Of a stretch of DNA of 18,203 nucleotides, positions 1 through 8,189 are shown piece after piece (position 1 is the stretch's first letter; each line of letters starts with the position of its first letter). The notes beneath the pieces were generated by a model. It searched no databases. It was not told the origin of the DNA and saw only the letters and a list, made by a program, of their open reading frames with translations. Location of the stretch: contig CAJVPP010001717.1 of the NCBI GenBank assembly GCA_910592005.1, forward strand, positions 1 through 18,203, read 5' to 3'. Origin of the DNA: Funneliformis mosseae (lineage: Eukaryota; Glomeromycota; Glomeromycetes; Glomerales; Glomeraceae). The position numbers and the translations under genes were made by a program.

Positions 1-207
1 TATCACTTTGCTTAACAACACGAACAACAAACTCCGTCTTATTAAGCTCAAGTTTAATTCTCATATTAAGGCGTATAGGAACACAAACTGTTTTTCTGGT
101 ATTTTTTTAATAAAAATCCACCAATTTACCGCAAAAACACCATAATGTAATGTTTCGACAATATCACCAACGGCTAAAAGTTGTCTTTTATATTTGTCAG
201 TAGACAT
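1..207 (-). CDS. Possible 5' part of an unknown gene running off the left edge
   Basis: I do not recognise this gene. On the minus strand an ATG at 207 opens a frame that reads MSTDKYKRQLLAVGDIVE, and a second stretch from the ATG at 64 (MRIKLELNKTEFVVRVV) stays open to base 1. The two are in different frames. They join in frame if 140-88 is a 53-nt intron, but its donor (GTGTTT) is weak while the acceptor (ACAG) is acceptable. The codons look more gene-like than the AT-rich spacer around them. Alternatives are a gene starting at 64 only, or chance open frames. There is too little sequence to assign a domain. Confidence is low because the gene is cut off and the splice is guessed. Confidence 0.25.
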
Positions 208-647
208 TATAGAAAGTTCATACGAGTGGAAATAGAGATTTAGAAAAAAAGTCGTTTTACTATGATTAATTAACCCCATGATTTACTATTAAATGCAGAT
301 CATGTGCTCCGTTTTATTCATGGATCGGCAATTAAACGTTAAAAAAATTAATCCGGGTTTCATTATATAACTTTTATGTTACGGGATTCTAATTGTTTTT
401 TTCGTGTTCGGTCTTACTGCGATCCTTATTTTAAATTAATTTATAAAAATAAAAATAGATGAAGTTATAACAAGATTTTAATAACAAGTTATTTTGTATA
501 GTATACTATAACAAATTTGCATATTTATGTTACGACAAATTTACACTCACGTAATAATTAGAATTTTGGGAGACTTTTTCCCTTGATTCACTCCATTACA
601 GTGCGCAAATTTAAATCTTTTATTTATAAAATCATTATTTATTGTAT

Positions 648-666
648 ATCAATGCTAAGCATTGAT
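648..666. repeat. Perfect 8-bp hairpin
   Basis: ATCAATGC (648-655) and GCATTGAT (659-666) form perfect arms around a 3-nt loop. There is no adjacent gene to which it could serve as terminator; it may be a small repeat relic. Confidence 0.45.
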
Positions 667-901
667 TTATTTTTAACATATATTCTAAAATAAAAACAAG
701 AAGATTGTCAAAACATAATATTGCAATTTCAAGATTTATGTTATTTAAAGTCGACATCATTTTAATCTGTAGAAATGAAGTAACCTTACTATTATTACAC
801 AGACAAGTATTGACATTAAATTTTTTAAGAAGAAAGCAAACCTTTTACTATGCGCAATAATCGGCAGTACCTTTCAGATTTTTTTTTGACTTAATGTCAA
901 T

Positions 902-918
902 GGTTTATTTAATAAACC
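902..918. repeat. Near-continuous palindrome GGTTTATT-T-AATAAACC
   Basis: Two 8-bp arms flank a single base. A second small palindrome, TTGAC-TTAAT-GTCAA, lies just upstream near 887-901. No function can be assigned. Confidence 0.4.
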
Positions 919-1095
919 TTATAATGACTTTTCTTAAATTTTGGAGTGAATCAGACATTTAAGTGGGTTAGGATAATAAGAAAAATGTTACTTACGATTC
1001 GGTTAATATCTTGTAAAAGTTCAATAATATACTGAAGGTCACAATTCCTCGCTTCTAGAGATGTAATCAATTTTTATTTTGAAACTAACTGCTAA

Positions 1096-1114
1096 CCCGT
1101 TGCAAAGCAACGGG
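1096..1114. repeat. GC-rich hairpin CCCGTTGC-AAA-GCAACGGG
   Basis: Perfect 8-bp arms (1096-1103 and 1107-1114) surround a 3-nt loop. It stands out for its GC content in an AT-rich spacer. Downstream, TTACACAAATTTCCA (1131-1145) recurs as TTACACAAATATCCA (1199-1213), so the hairpin may belong to a dispersed repeat. Confidence 0.5.
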
Positions 1115-2373
1115 ATTAAGTCATATAACATTACACAAATTTCCAAACGAGGAAATTAGATCTTTTAATAAAAATGGCTTCTATTGATTGCAATTACGTT
1201 ACACAAATATCCATAAATGGAATCTTATGTAACCGATTTTGAAACTTGAATTTTACTGGGGGACAAAATTTTCCTTTTTGAAAAATATGGAACGCTACAC
1301 TATTAATCATTTATTTATACGTTTATTCTACTATCTTGAAGTTTCAAATTTCAAACTATTTGCTTTAATAATTGCGGAAATTAAAAACAAAGTCTAAATT
1401 TTTACTCGGGATTATGCAATCTAGCTATACCAGATCATATGATATATTTTTTTATAACTAGCATGTCATGTTGCGACATATGAGCATTATTTACCTTTCA
1501 GCGAGTAATATATTACAAACATTTTATTGTATTTCCATCTCTTAAAGAGACCGCGTTCTTGTGCTAAGACCGGTAATTAACTTGTATGGCGCAGAAAGGC
1601 CATATAATTTCACCCACAACCATGAGAAACTTTGATGTCATGCATATCTTTGAAGGGGTAACATTGGAGTGTCTTCTTGTCTATATTTCGCTCTCAAAAC
1701 GAGGTTATTCGTAAACATATTTACCATCAGGCGATTTACCTGTCTCTTACCGGGAACAATTGCTGATATAAGAATAATTTCGTCAAAGAAATCCATCTCT
1801 TTTGAATTTCTTATGATAAATGTATGTAATAGTTATTTAATAACTTGGTTCTTAACTAATAAAGCCATCTTCTCCAAGATTTCATAGACTGCAAATAACG
1901 TCGAACTTTTCTGATAATCTGTCAACGCTCGACCTTGATCAATTATGAAAACAAGAAGAGAATGATTAATTTTTATGGAATGTTGATCGATAAATGAAAT
2001 GATTTTTTAGTACTTGACCTATTTTTAGACCAAGATAACCTTATAAAGCTAGACAAGGTATTTAAACTGAATAATTTGCTTTATAAGGAAAGACTTCAAA
2101 TGTGCTTGATGTATGTATGAGCAGATTCATTTTGTAATGAAAATTTAAGCGAAAAAATTTTTTGTAACTTATTTATGGAAGCAGGCAAGTTCCAAAAAAT
2201 CATTCGGATTCTACTGAATCTGATACCATGTGTCTTTTTACAACAATTTTACCAAGCTGTATTTATTGTATTGAAATATATTTTTTTTAAAAAAAAATAA
2301 AAAATTAATTAGGAATATTTTTTTATCACTCAATAAATTTAAATTTTTTTTTTTTTTTTTTTGGATCTTTGAC

Positions 2374-2383
2374 ATCACGTGAT
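2374..2383. promoter_or_regulatory. ATCACGTGAT palindrome with E-box core
   Basis: A 10-bp palindrome centred on CACGTG, the core bound by bHLH factors in fungi. The identical decamer recurs at 10822-10831. No gene start lies close by here, so a regulatory role is only a possibility; it may equally be part of a dispersed repeat. Confidence 0.3.
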
Positions 2384-2550
2384 TCGAACAAAAACAAAAA
2401 TATTGTAGGTCCGACGAGGTGTAAATTAAAAATAATGTTTGAAATTTGACATTTAAATAAATAAATAGTAAAAGAAATAAAAAAAAAATATGGTTAAAAA
2501 ACAAATAACCCTCCATTAATTGGAATTTACCCAATATTCTAATCGTACTA

Positions 2551-2578
2551 CCATTGTATAACGATAATATTACAATGG
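2551..2578. repeat. 8-bp hairpin CCATTGTA / TACAATGG
   Basis: Perfect arms at 2551-2558 and 2571-2578 flank a 12-nt AT-rich loop. No associated gene or function is visible. Confidence 0.35.
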
Positions 2579-3010
2579 ATACTAATTACTAATTCCTTAT
2601 TTATAAATGGCAAGAATAAACAAATTTTAAATTGATTGTAATATTGTTATTTCAAAAAATAAACATGATATTAGTGGTAACATTACTTCTACATTATGCA
2701 TAAGTTTTTTTTTACACGATATATTGCTAAATTTTTTTGCGCAAAACTAGGTGAAAAAACCCTTTAAAATCACCACATGAACTAGCAAAATGAAATATTG
2801 TTTAATTTTATTAAAATATACGATAATTTATAATATAATTCAAACAATTTGATTAATGAAGCGGAGAAGGCATCATGTATTAAATGTTTGTGATAAAAGT
2901 TATCGAAATAATTTGTATTCGAATACATTCTTTTATTTGCTTACATAATAAGCAAATCTTTTCCTAACCTAAATATAGTTAGATCAATAATGAAAAAAGG
3001 TTTTATCCGC

Positions 3011-3037
3011 CGCTTCAGAGCGAAGCGATCGAACGAT
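3011..3037. repeat. GC-rich double hairpin with GCGAAGCG motif
   Basis: CGCTTC (3011-3016) pairs with GAAGCG (3022-3027), followed directly by ATCGAACGAT (3028-3037), itself a small palindrome. The GCGAAGC core recurs in inverted form near 3104 (GCTTCGC) and in the Helitron 3' end at 14788-14799. This suggests a transposon-derived scrap upstream of the kinase gene. Confidence 0.4.
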
Positions 3038-3120
3038 TCTTTTTTTTTTTAAAAAAATCTTTTTGCTTTGCTTTCCTTTAGATTCCTCTTCATATCGTAT
3101 TGCTTCGCAAGTATAAAGGT

Positions 3121-3285
3121 GAGTCAGTTTTTTTTTAGGAGCAGAGTTCGAAATTGCAACCTTTATCGAGTTGGCGAGTACTTAATGTATGACAATGCAT
3201 AAACAGTGATCTTCTCAATAAAGTAACGACAAATAAAATTTAATTAATTTAATTGAAAAACTCTTTTTCTTTTATATTTACAAAA
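3121..3285 (+). promoter_or_regulatory. Presumed promoter and 5' leader of the kinase gene
   Basis: This stretch lies directly before the kinase start codon. It is less AT-extreme than the far spacer and ends in a pyrimidine-rich tract (3261-3277) followed by the purine-rich start context CAAAAATG. No defined TATA element or operator can be singled out. The assignment rests on position only. Confidence 0.3.
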
Positions 3286-3462
3286 ATGTTCAATAGTTTA
3301 ATAAAAAGGCTTAAAAATAGTAGTAAAAAAGCCGAAGATGGTGAGCGAATTGACCCAAAGAAATATTTTTGACGGACTTGAGACGATTTATAAATATTTA
3401 TCTTATAACCTTAGAACCAGCTTCGGATACTCCTGATGCTCCTACATTTAAAGAATTAAATA
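3286..3462 (+). CDS. Kinase gene exons 1 and 2 (N-terminal leader)
   Basis: Exon 1 (3286-3340) starts at the first ATG and encodes a basic leader, MFNSLIKRLKNSSKKAED. The first intron is 3341-3414 (GTGAGC donor, TTAG acceptor, 74 nt, phase 1). Exon 2 (3415-3462) encodes EPASDTPDAPTFKELN, Pro/Asp/Thr-rich and probably disordered. A second acceptor six bases on (CCAG, ends 3420) would drop two residues in frame. The exon 2 donor is taken as GTAATG at 3463, the only nearby GT that leaves phase 1 and so fits the downstream array; reading through instead hits TAA at 3498-3500. The start and intron 1 look solid; the exon 2 donor is inferred from phase. Confidence 0.55.
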
Positions 3463-6400
3463 GTAATGAATATTTATTTATTTGCTATGTTAAACGATAA
3501 TTCCTTAATAATTAAGATAATTTTTTTTTAAAAAAAAAATAAAAATAAATAATGCATTGGTTGTTGATGTACTATATAGAATGTAAGTCATATCGATATA
3601 TCCTTTTAACATGTATAATTAAAATTTAACTAAACTTTTTATTTAAAAACTAATGATTAATAATACTAGGGAGTAAGTTATTATTATTCTTTATATTGTA
3701 ATTTAACTTAATTAATTTATTTAAAAAAATTTTTAAATGTTTAACAACATTTTAGTCGGTAAGTGATTATATTAGTTATCTATTTTAATTAATAATTATC
3801 TCAACTAAATTTTATTTACATTATATCCAGATCGTAAGTTAATTTTTGCTTCTTAATTCAATTATTATAATTTTTACTAAAATTTAAGTAAACAATATTA
3901 TATTGATAACATTAACAGAAAGTAAGTAACATATATTAGTTGATTATATAAGTTTTGACGAATTTTATTGAATCAAATTAATTTGTATTATTTATTTAAA
4001 ATTTTATATTGTAATTTAGATGGTAAGTTATTTTTATTGATTATCAGTATTTAATTATACTTGTTACTGTAATTTAAAGTTAACTAAATTTTTTATTTAA
4101 AAAAATAATTAATAATATAATAGATGGTAAAATTATTTTTATTAATTATCAGTTTTTAACTAAACTTGTTATTATAATTTAAAAACAACTAAATTTTTAT
4201 TTAAAAATATAAATTTTATTAGGAAGTAAGTTATTTTTATTGATTATCAATATTTAATTATATTTATTACTATAATTTAAAACTAATTAAATTTTTTATT
4301 TAAAATAATAATTATAATATAATAGATGGTAAGTTATTTTTATTAATTATCAGTATTTGATTATACTTGTTATTTCAATTTAAAGTCAATTAAATTTTTA
4401 TTTAAAATAATAAATTTTATTAGCAAGTAAGTTATTTTTATTGATTATGGTATTTAATTATACTTATTAATGTAATTTAAAGTCAATTAAATTTTTTATA
4501 ATAATTTAGATTGTAAGTTATTTTTATTGATTATTAGTATTTAATTATACTTATTGTTGTAATTTAAAGTCAATTAAATTTTTTATTTAAAAAAATAAAT
4601 TTTATTAGGGAGTAAGTTATTTTTATTAATTATCAGTATTTAATTATACTTGTTATTGTAATTTTAAAGCCAACTAAATTTTTTATAATAATTTAGATTG
4701 TAAGTTATTTTTATTGATTATCAGCATTCAATATACTTGTTATTATAATTTAAAGTTAACTAAATTTATTATTTAAAAATATAAATTTTATTAGGGGGTA
4801 AGTTATTTTTATTAATATCAGTATTTAATTATACTTGTTACTGTAATTTAAAGTTAACTTAATTTTTTGTTTAAAAAAAAATAATTAATATAATAGATGG
4901 TAAGTTATTTTTATAATTATTAGTATTTAATTATACTTGTTATTATAATTTAAAATCGATTAAATTTTTATAATAATTTAGATTGTAAGTTATTTTTATT
5001 GATTATCAGTATTTAATTATACTGTTACTGTAATTTAAAATCAACTAAATTTTTTATTTAAAAAATATATTTTATTAGTGAGTAAGTTATCTTTATTGAT
5101 TATCAGTATTTAATTATATTTGCTGCTGTAACCAACTAAATTTTTTATTTAAAAAAATAAATTTTATTAGTGAGTAAGTTATATTTATTGATTATTAGTA
5201 TTTAATTATACTTGTTATTGTAATTTAAAGTCAACTAAATTTTTTATTTAAATAAATAATTAATAATATAATAGATTGTATGTTATTTTTATTTATTATT
5301 AATATTTAATTATACTTGTTACTATAATTCAAAATCAATTAAATTTTTTATTTAAAAAATAAATTTTATTAGTTGGTAAATTATTTTTATTAATTATCAG
5401 CATTTAATTATACTTATTATTGTAATTTTAAGTCAACTAAATTTTTTATTTAAAAAATAATAATATAATAGATTGTATGTTATTTTTATTTATTATTATA
5501 CTTGTTACTATAATTCAAAATTAATTAAATTTTTTATTTAAAAAAATTAATTTATAGTTGGTAAGTTACTTTTATTATTATTAATAACATATATATAATT
5601 TAATCAAAATTAAATTAATAATATAAAATATTATAATTATATATTTAATGATATATATTAATTAAGTAAGTATTGTATTTTTTAATATTTTAAATAATAA
5701 TAAAATAATAATTATAATATTAATACTATAAAATTATTTAGAAAAAAAAGGAATTTGTTCAAATTGTAATAAAAATTATACTGGATTTAATTGGTGTAAA
5801 CAATGCAATTCTAAATTATTTCAAAAGGATTTTTCTAATTGGACTAGTAAAAATAAATTTATTGATGAATTTATTCAAAATATTCAAATAAATGCTCAAA
5901 ATAAAAAGCAATTATTAGAATGGATTCCTTATAATAAATTTAAAAATATTGAATATTTTGACAAAGGGGGATTTAGTATTATATATAAGGCAACTTGGAC
6001 TGATGGATTTATTAAATATTATTCATATAAAGAGAAAAAATGGATTAGAAATGGTATAATTAATGTAATTCTTAAAAGTTTTGATAATTCATCAAATCTA
6101 AATGAGGAATTTTTAAATGAGGTATAAATTAATAATTATATTTAAATTTTAAATTATATTTTTTAAATTAATTTATTTTTATTTTAGTGGAAACTTCATT
6201 ATAGTTGTTATAGTCAATTAAAAAAATATTCAAATGAAAATCTTATTCAATTATATGGATTTACTCAAGATTCAAATACTTTAGATTATATAGTAATAAT
6301 AAAATATGCAAAAAATATGAATTTAAGAAAAAATTTATCAAATATAGTTAAGGATAAATGGATTATTAAATTATTACAATTAAATAATATTATTAGTGGA

Positions 6401-7167
6401 CTTGAAGAAATACATCAAAAGAATCTTATTCATTGTGATTTTCATCATGGTAATATTTTAAATATTAGAAGTAAGGTTTTATCTGTTAGTGATTTAGGAT
6501 TATGTAAATCTATAAATTATTATTAAACATCTAAAAAAAACGAAATTTATGGTGTTTTATCATTTGTAGCTCCTGAAGTTTTAAAAGGTCAACCTTATAC
6601 TTTAGCTAGTGATATATATAGTTTTTCTATGATTATGTGGGAATTTATATCAGAAGTTACTCCATTTAATAATGAAACTCATGATTTTCAACTTAGTTTA
6701 GATATTTGTAAAGGTAAACGTCCTAAAATTATTAAAAATGCTCCTAAATGTTATATAAATTTAATGGAAAAATGTTGGGATATAAATATATTAAAAAGGC
6801 CAACTTCATTAAAAATTAAAGAGATTATTAATATTTGGATTAATAATATTAAAAGTAAAGATTTTAATACAGAATCAAAAGATGATATTATAGATTTTTA
6901 TAAAGCAGATAAAGCATTAAAACAAAATCAAGATAATAAATTAATTGATATGAAAGATCATTTACAAGTATTTCATACAAGTCGTTTACTTAATTTTACT
7001 GAAAGATTAAATGAAATTTTAGACCATGAAATTGGAAGTTTTGAAATTAGTCAAAGTATTGGTAATTATTATAATATATACATATATAATTTATTAATTT
7101 TTTTAATTTAATATATATATTTAATTTAATATTAATAGAAGCTTTAAATATTATAAATAATGAATAA
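3286..7167 (+). CDS. Glomeromycotan-type protein kinase gene, 27 predicted exons, one in-frame stop
   Basis: Predicted Ser/Thr/Tyr-kinase-like protein of 483 residues. Exons: 3286-3340, 3415-3462, 22 three-base microexons (3580-5560), 5742-6121, 6188-7061 and 7139-7167. The coding total of 1,452 nt is a multiple of three. Visible parts: basic N-terminus (1-18); zinc ribbon C62xxC65-x9-C75xxC78; glycine loop KGGFSIIY (131-138); VILK lysine K168; catalytic HCDFHHGN with D267 and N272; SDLG 284-287 in place of DFG; APE 311-313; D325 of SDIYSF. This is the layout of the large kinase families of arbuscular mycorrhizal fungi, whose substrates are mostly unknown. A TAA at 6524-6526 (codon 296) interrupts the activation segment, yet the frame is open and conserved on both sides. 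It is therefore a young pseudogene, a sequence error, or a tolerated stop. All introns are phase 1 except 6122-6187, which is phase 0. Confidence 0.75.
3463..5741 (+). repeat. Tandem array of introns separated by 22 three-base microexons
   Basis: Each unit reads AG, exactly three bases, then a GT donor. Microexon starts: 3580, 3670, 3756, 3831, 3919, 4020, 4124, 4223, 4326, 4424, 4510, 4609, 4697, 4795, 4897, 4982, 5079, 5171, 5275, 5373, 5472 and 5558. Eighteen donors are GTAAGT; the rest are GTAAAA (4127), GTATGT (5278, 5475) and GTAAAT (5376). Introns run 72-101 nt and often carry a CTAA or ATTAA branch-like motif 30-50 nt before the acceptor. The opening intron is 117 nt and the closing one 181 nt. 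Sixteen introns (4023-5557) are near copies of each other; the first units are diverged but keep the splice signals and 3-nt spacing. Spliced in phase 1 they encode residues 35-57 without a stop. The alternative is a satellite inside one long intron. Confidence 0.7.
5742..6121 (+). CDS. Kinase gene zinc-ribbon and N-lobe exon
   Basis: This exon has no ATG and so is easily missed, but it is open from the acceptor at 5741 to the donor at 6122. It encodes residues 58-183: the CxxC-x9-CxxC zinc ribbon (C62, C65, C75, C78), a linker with the family-typical WTSKNKFIDEFIQ and EWIPYNKFKNIEYF, the glycine loop, and the invariant lysine in VILK (K168). The frame starts with two bases completing a codon, so the upstream intron must be phase 1, matching every microexon junction. 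The following intron, 6122-6187 (GTATAA to TTAG, 66 nt), is phase 0. Confidence 0.85.
6188..7061 (+). CDS. Kinase gene catalytic C-lobe exon, with in-frame TAA
   Basis: Encodes residues 184-474. Catalytic loop HCDFHHGN (D267, N272), metal-binding SDLG (D285), APE (311-313), SDIYSFSMIMWEF (helix F) and the closing RPTSLKIKEI region are all present. TAA at 6524-6526 falls between SINYY and TSKKNEIYGV, where relatives continue, and no GT-AG pair could splice it out. Apart from that stop the frame is intact to 7061. The tail after the kinase domain (about 370-474) is charged and ends FTERLNEILDHEIGSFEIS. The donor GTAATT at 7062 leaves phase 1. Confidence 0.8.
7139..7167 (+). CDS. Kinase gene last exon
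   Basis: After the 77-nt intron 7062-7138 (GTAATT to ATAG), the frame continues in phase as EALNIINNE and ends at TAA 7165-7167. Without splicing, the frame reads into low-complexity Tyr/Ile sequence and stops at 7109-7111. A GTAAGT directly follows the stop (7168) with an ATAG acceptor at 7238, suggesting an intron in the 3' UTR. Confidence 0.5.
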
Positions 7168-7866
7168 GTAAGTAATTTTAATATAAAATTGAATATATAT
7201 ATTTTAATTTATTTATATTAATTTATTTTTTATTATAGATAAAAATAATTAAAATATATCATAAATAAATTAAATATTTTTTTCTTTATAACTATATTAT
7301 ATTAAAACTTTTATGAAAATTTATTTAGTAACACTGATGTAGAATAAATATTATAAAAATACAGTTTGTAATTACATAAATAAACTTATATAATATAAAT
7401 TAAATTATAATTATTAAATTAAATATAAATTATTAATATTTATTAAATTAATTATTAAATAAATAATTAAGATTAATAATTAATATAAATTAATCAATTT
7501 AATTATAAAATAAATATAAATCAAAAAATTTGAAATAAATAAATTATATTCTATAATAATATATATATTTTATATTCATAAAAAAAAGTATATTTTTACT
7601 ATAAAAAATTGTTTAATTTATAAAGTTATTTTAGCTTTATGTGATACAAATTTAAGTATATTTAAAGTTTTATTAAAGTTAAATCTAATCATTAATGAAT
7701 TAACATTTCTATGATTCTTAGATTATAATTGTTTTATTTTAAAGATTATAATTTATTGAATCTGCTAATCAAAAATTGATAGAAATAGTACTGGTTAAAA
7801 TCAAAAAAATCAGACATATAAAAATTAACCTAAAATTAGAAAATTATTAAAAAATCAGCTGAGCAG
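7168..7866. other. Extreme AT spacer and presumed 3' UTR
   Basis: Almost only A and T, with no open frame worth reporting. The first 70 bases may be an intron in the kinase 3' UTR. No defined polyadenylation signal or terminator can be told apart from the background composition. Confidence 0.5.
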
Positions 7867-8150
7867 ATTGGTATATATCAGAAATTGGCTAAAAATCAGC
7901 TAAAATTCAATCTATCTTATTTATAGCCAATTGGCATACTTATTATTAATTGGTATACATCAAAAATCAGCTAAAATTTGACCTATATTATTTATAACTG
8001 ATTGATATTCAATTTGCATCTAATTAGTATATATTAAAAATCAGTTAAAATTTAACCTATTTTATTTATAATTGATTGACATCTGATTTATATTTGATTG
8101 ATAATACATTAAAAATCAATTAAAATATCTTAAAATAAAATAAAATTTAA
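7867..8150. repeat. Four degenerate copies of a ~74-bp tandem repeat
   Basis: Copies start near 7867, 7949, 8023 and 8097 with ATTGGTAT-, ATTGGTAT-, ATTAGTAT- and ATTGATA-like heads. Each continues with an AAAAATCAGCTAAAAT core and an ACCTATnTTATTTATA core. Spacing is 82, 74 and 74 nt. There is no coding potential; it is a diverged minisatellite. Confidence 0.55.
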
Positions 8151-8189
8151 GAGAAAATATAACTGATATTTTGTAGGATTAACAAATTA

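Larger units (their letters stand above)
584..953. repeat. 12-bp inverted repeat pair
   Basis: TGATTCACTCCA at 584-595 is the exact reverse complement of TGGAGTGAATCA at 942-953. The segment between is about 346 nt, AT-rich and without coding capacity. Size and layout fit a MITE-like relic, but the arms do not extend beyond 12 bp and I see no clear target duplication, so this is tentative. Confidence 0.3.
208..3120. other. Long AT-rich intergenic region, no supported gene
   Basis: I find no convincing gene on either strand in these 2.9 kb. Short open frames here are AT-rich or low complexity, such as the stretch around 2238-2534 that contains a 17-T run near 2346. A 52-codon minus-strand frame (1796-1638) has fairly normal codon use but no recognisable domain. 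The region holds several small perfect hairpins and inverted repeats, listed separately, which are compatible with relics of small transposons. Confidence 0.6.

Noticed and set aside
1638..1796. Minus-strand 52-codon ORF beginning MDFFDEIILISAIVPGKR
   Set aside because: Codon use is plausible but there is no recognised domain, no homologue I can name and no flanking exon, so it is not listed as a gene.
2238..2534. Minus-strand ORF of 98 codons
   Set aside because: Low-complexity Phe/Lys/Leu sequence from A/T runs; typical chance ORF in AT-rich DNA.
3415..3500. Exon 2 read through to TAA as the end of a short separate protein
   Set aside because: It would give a small peptide ending LFICYVKR, but the phase-1 GTAATG donor at 3463 links the leader to the array and kinase with a total length divisible by three, which explains more.
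3463..5741. CRISPR-like array of direct repeats
   Set aside because: The regular spacing suggests it at first glance, but the conserved part is an intron body, the variable part is only 3 nt, and the setting is a eukaryotic gene.
6469..6486. Tiny intron near the kinase stop
   Set aside because: The only nearby GT...AG pair spans about 14 nt and does not cover the TAA, so it cannot restore the frame.
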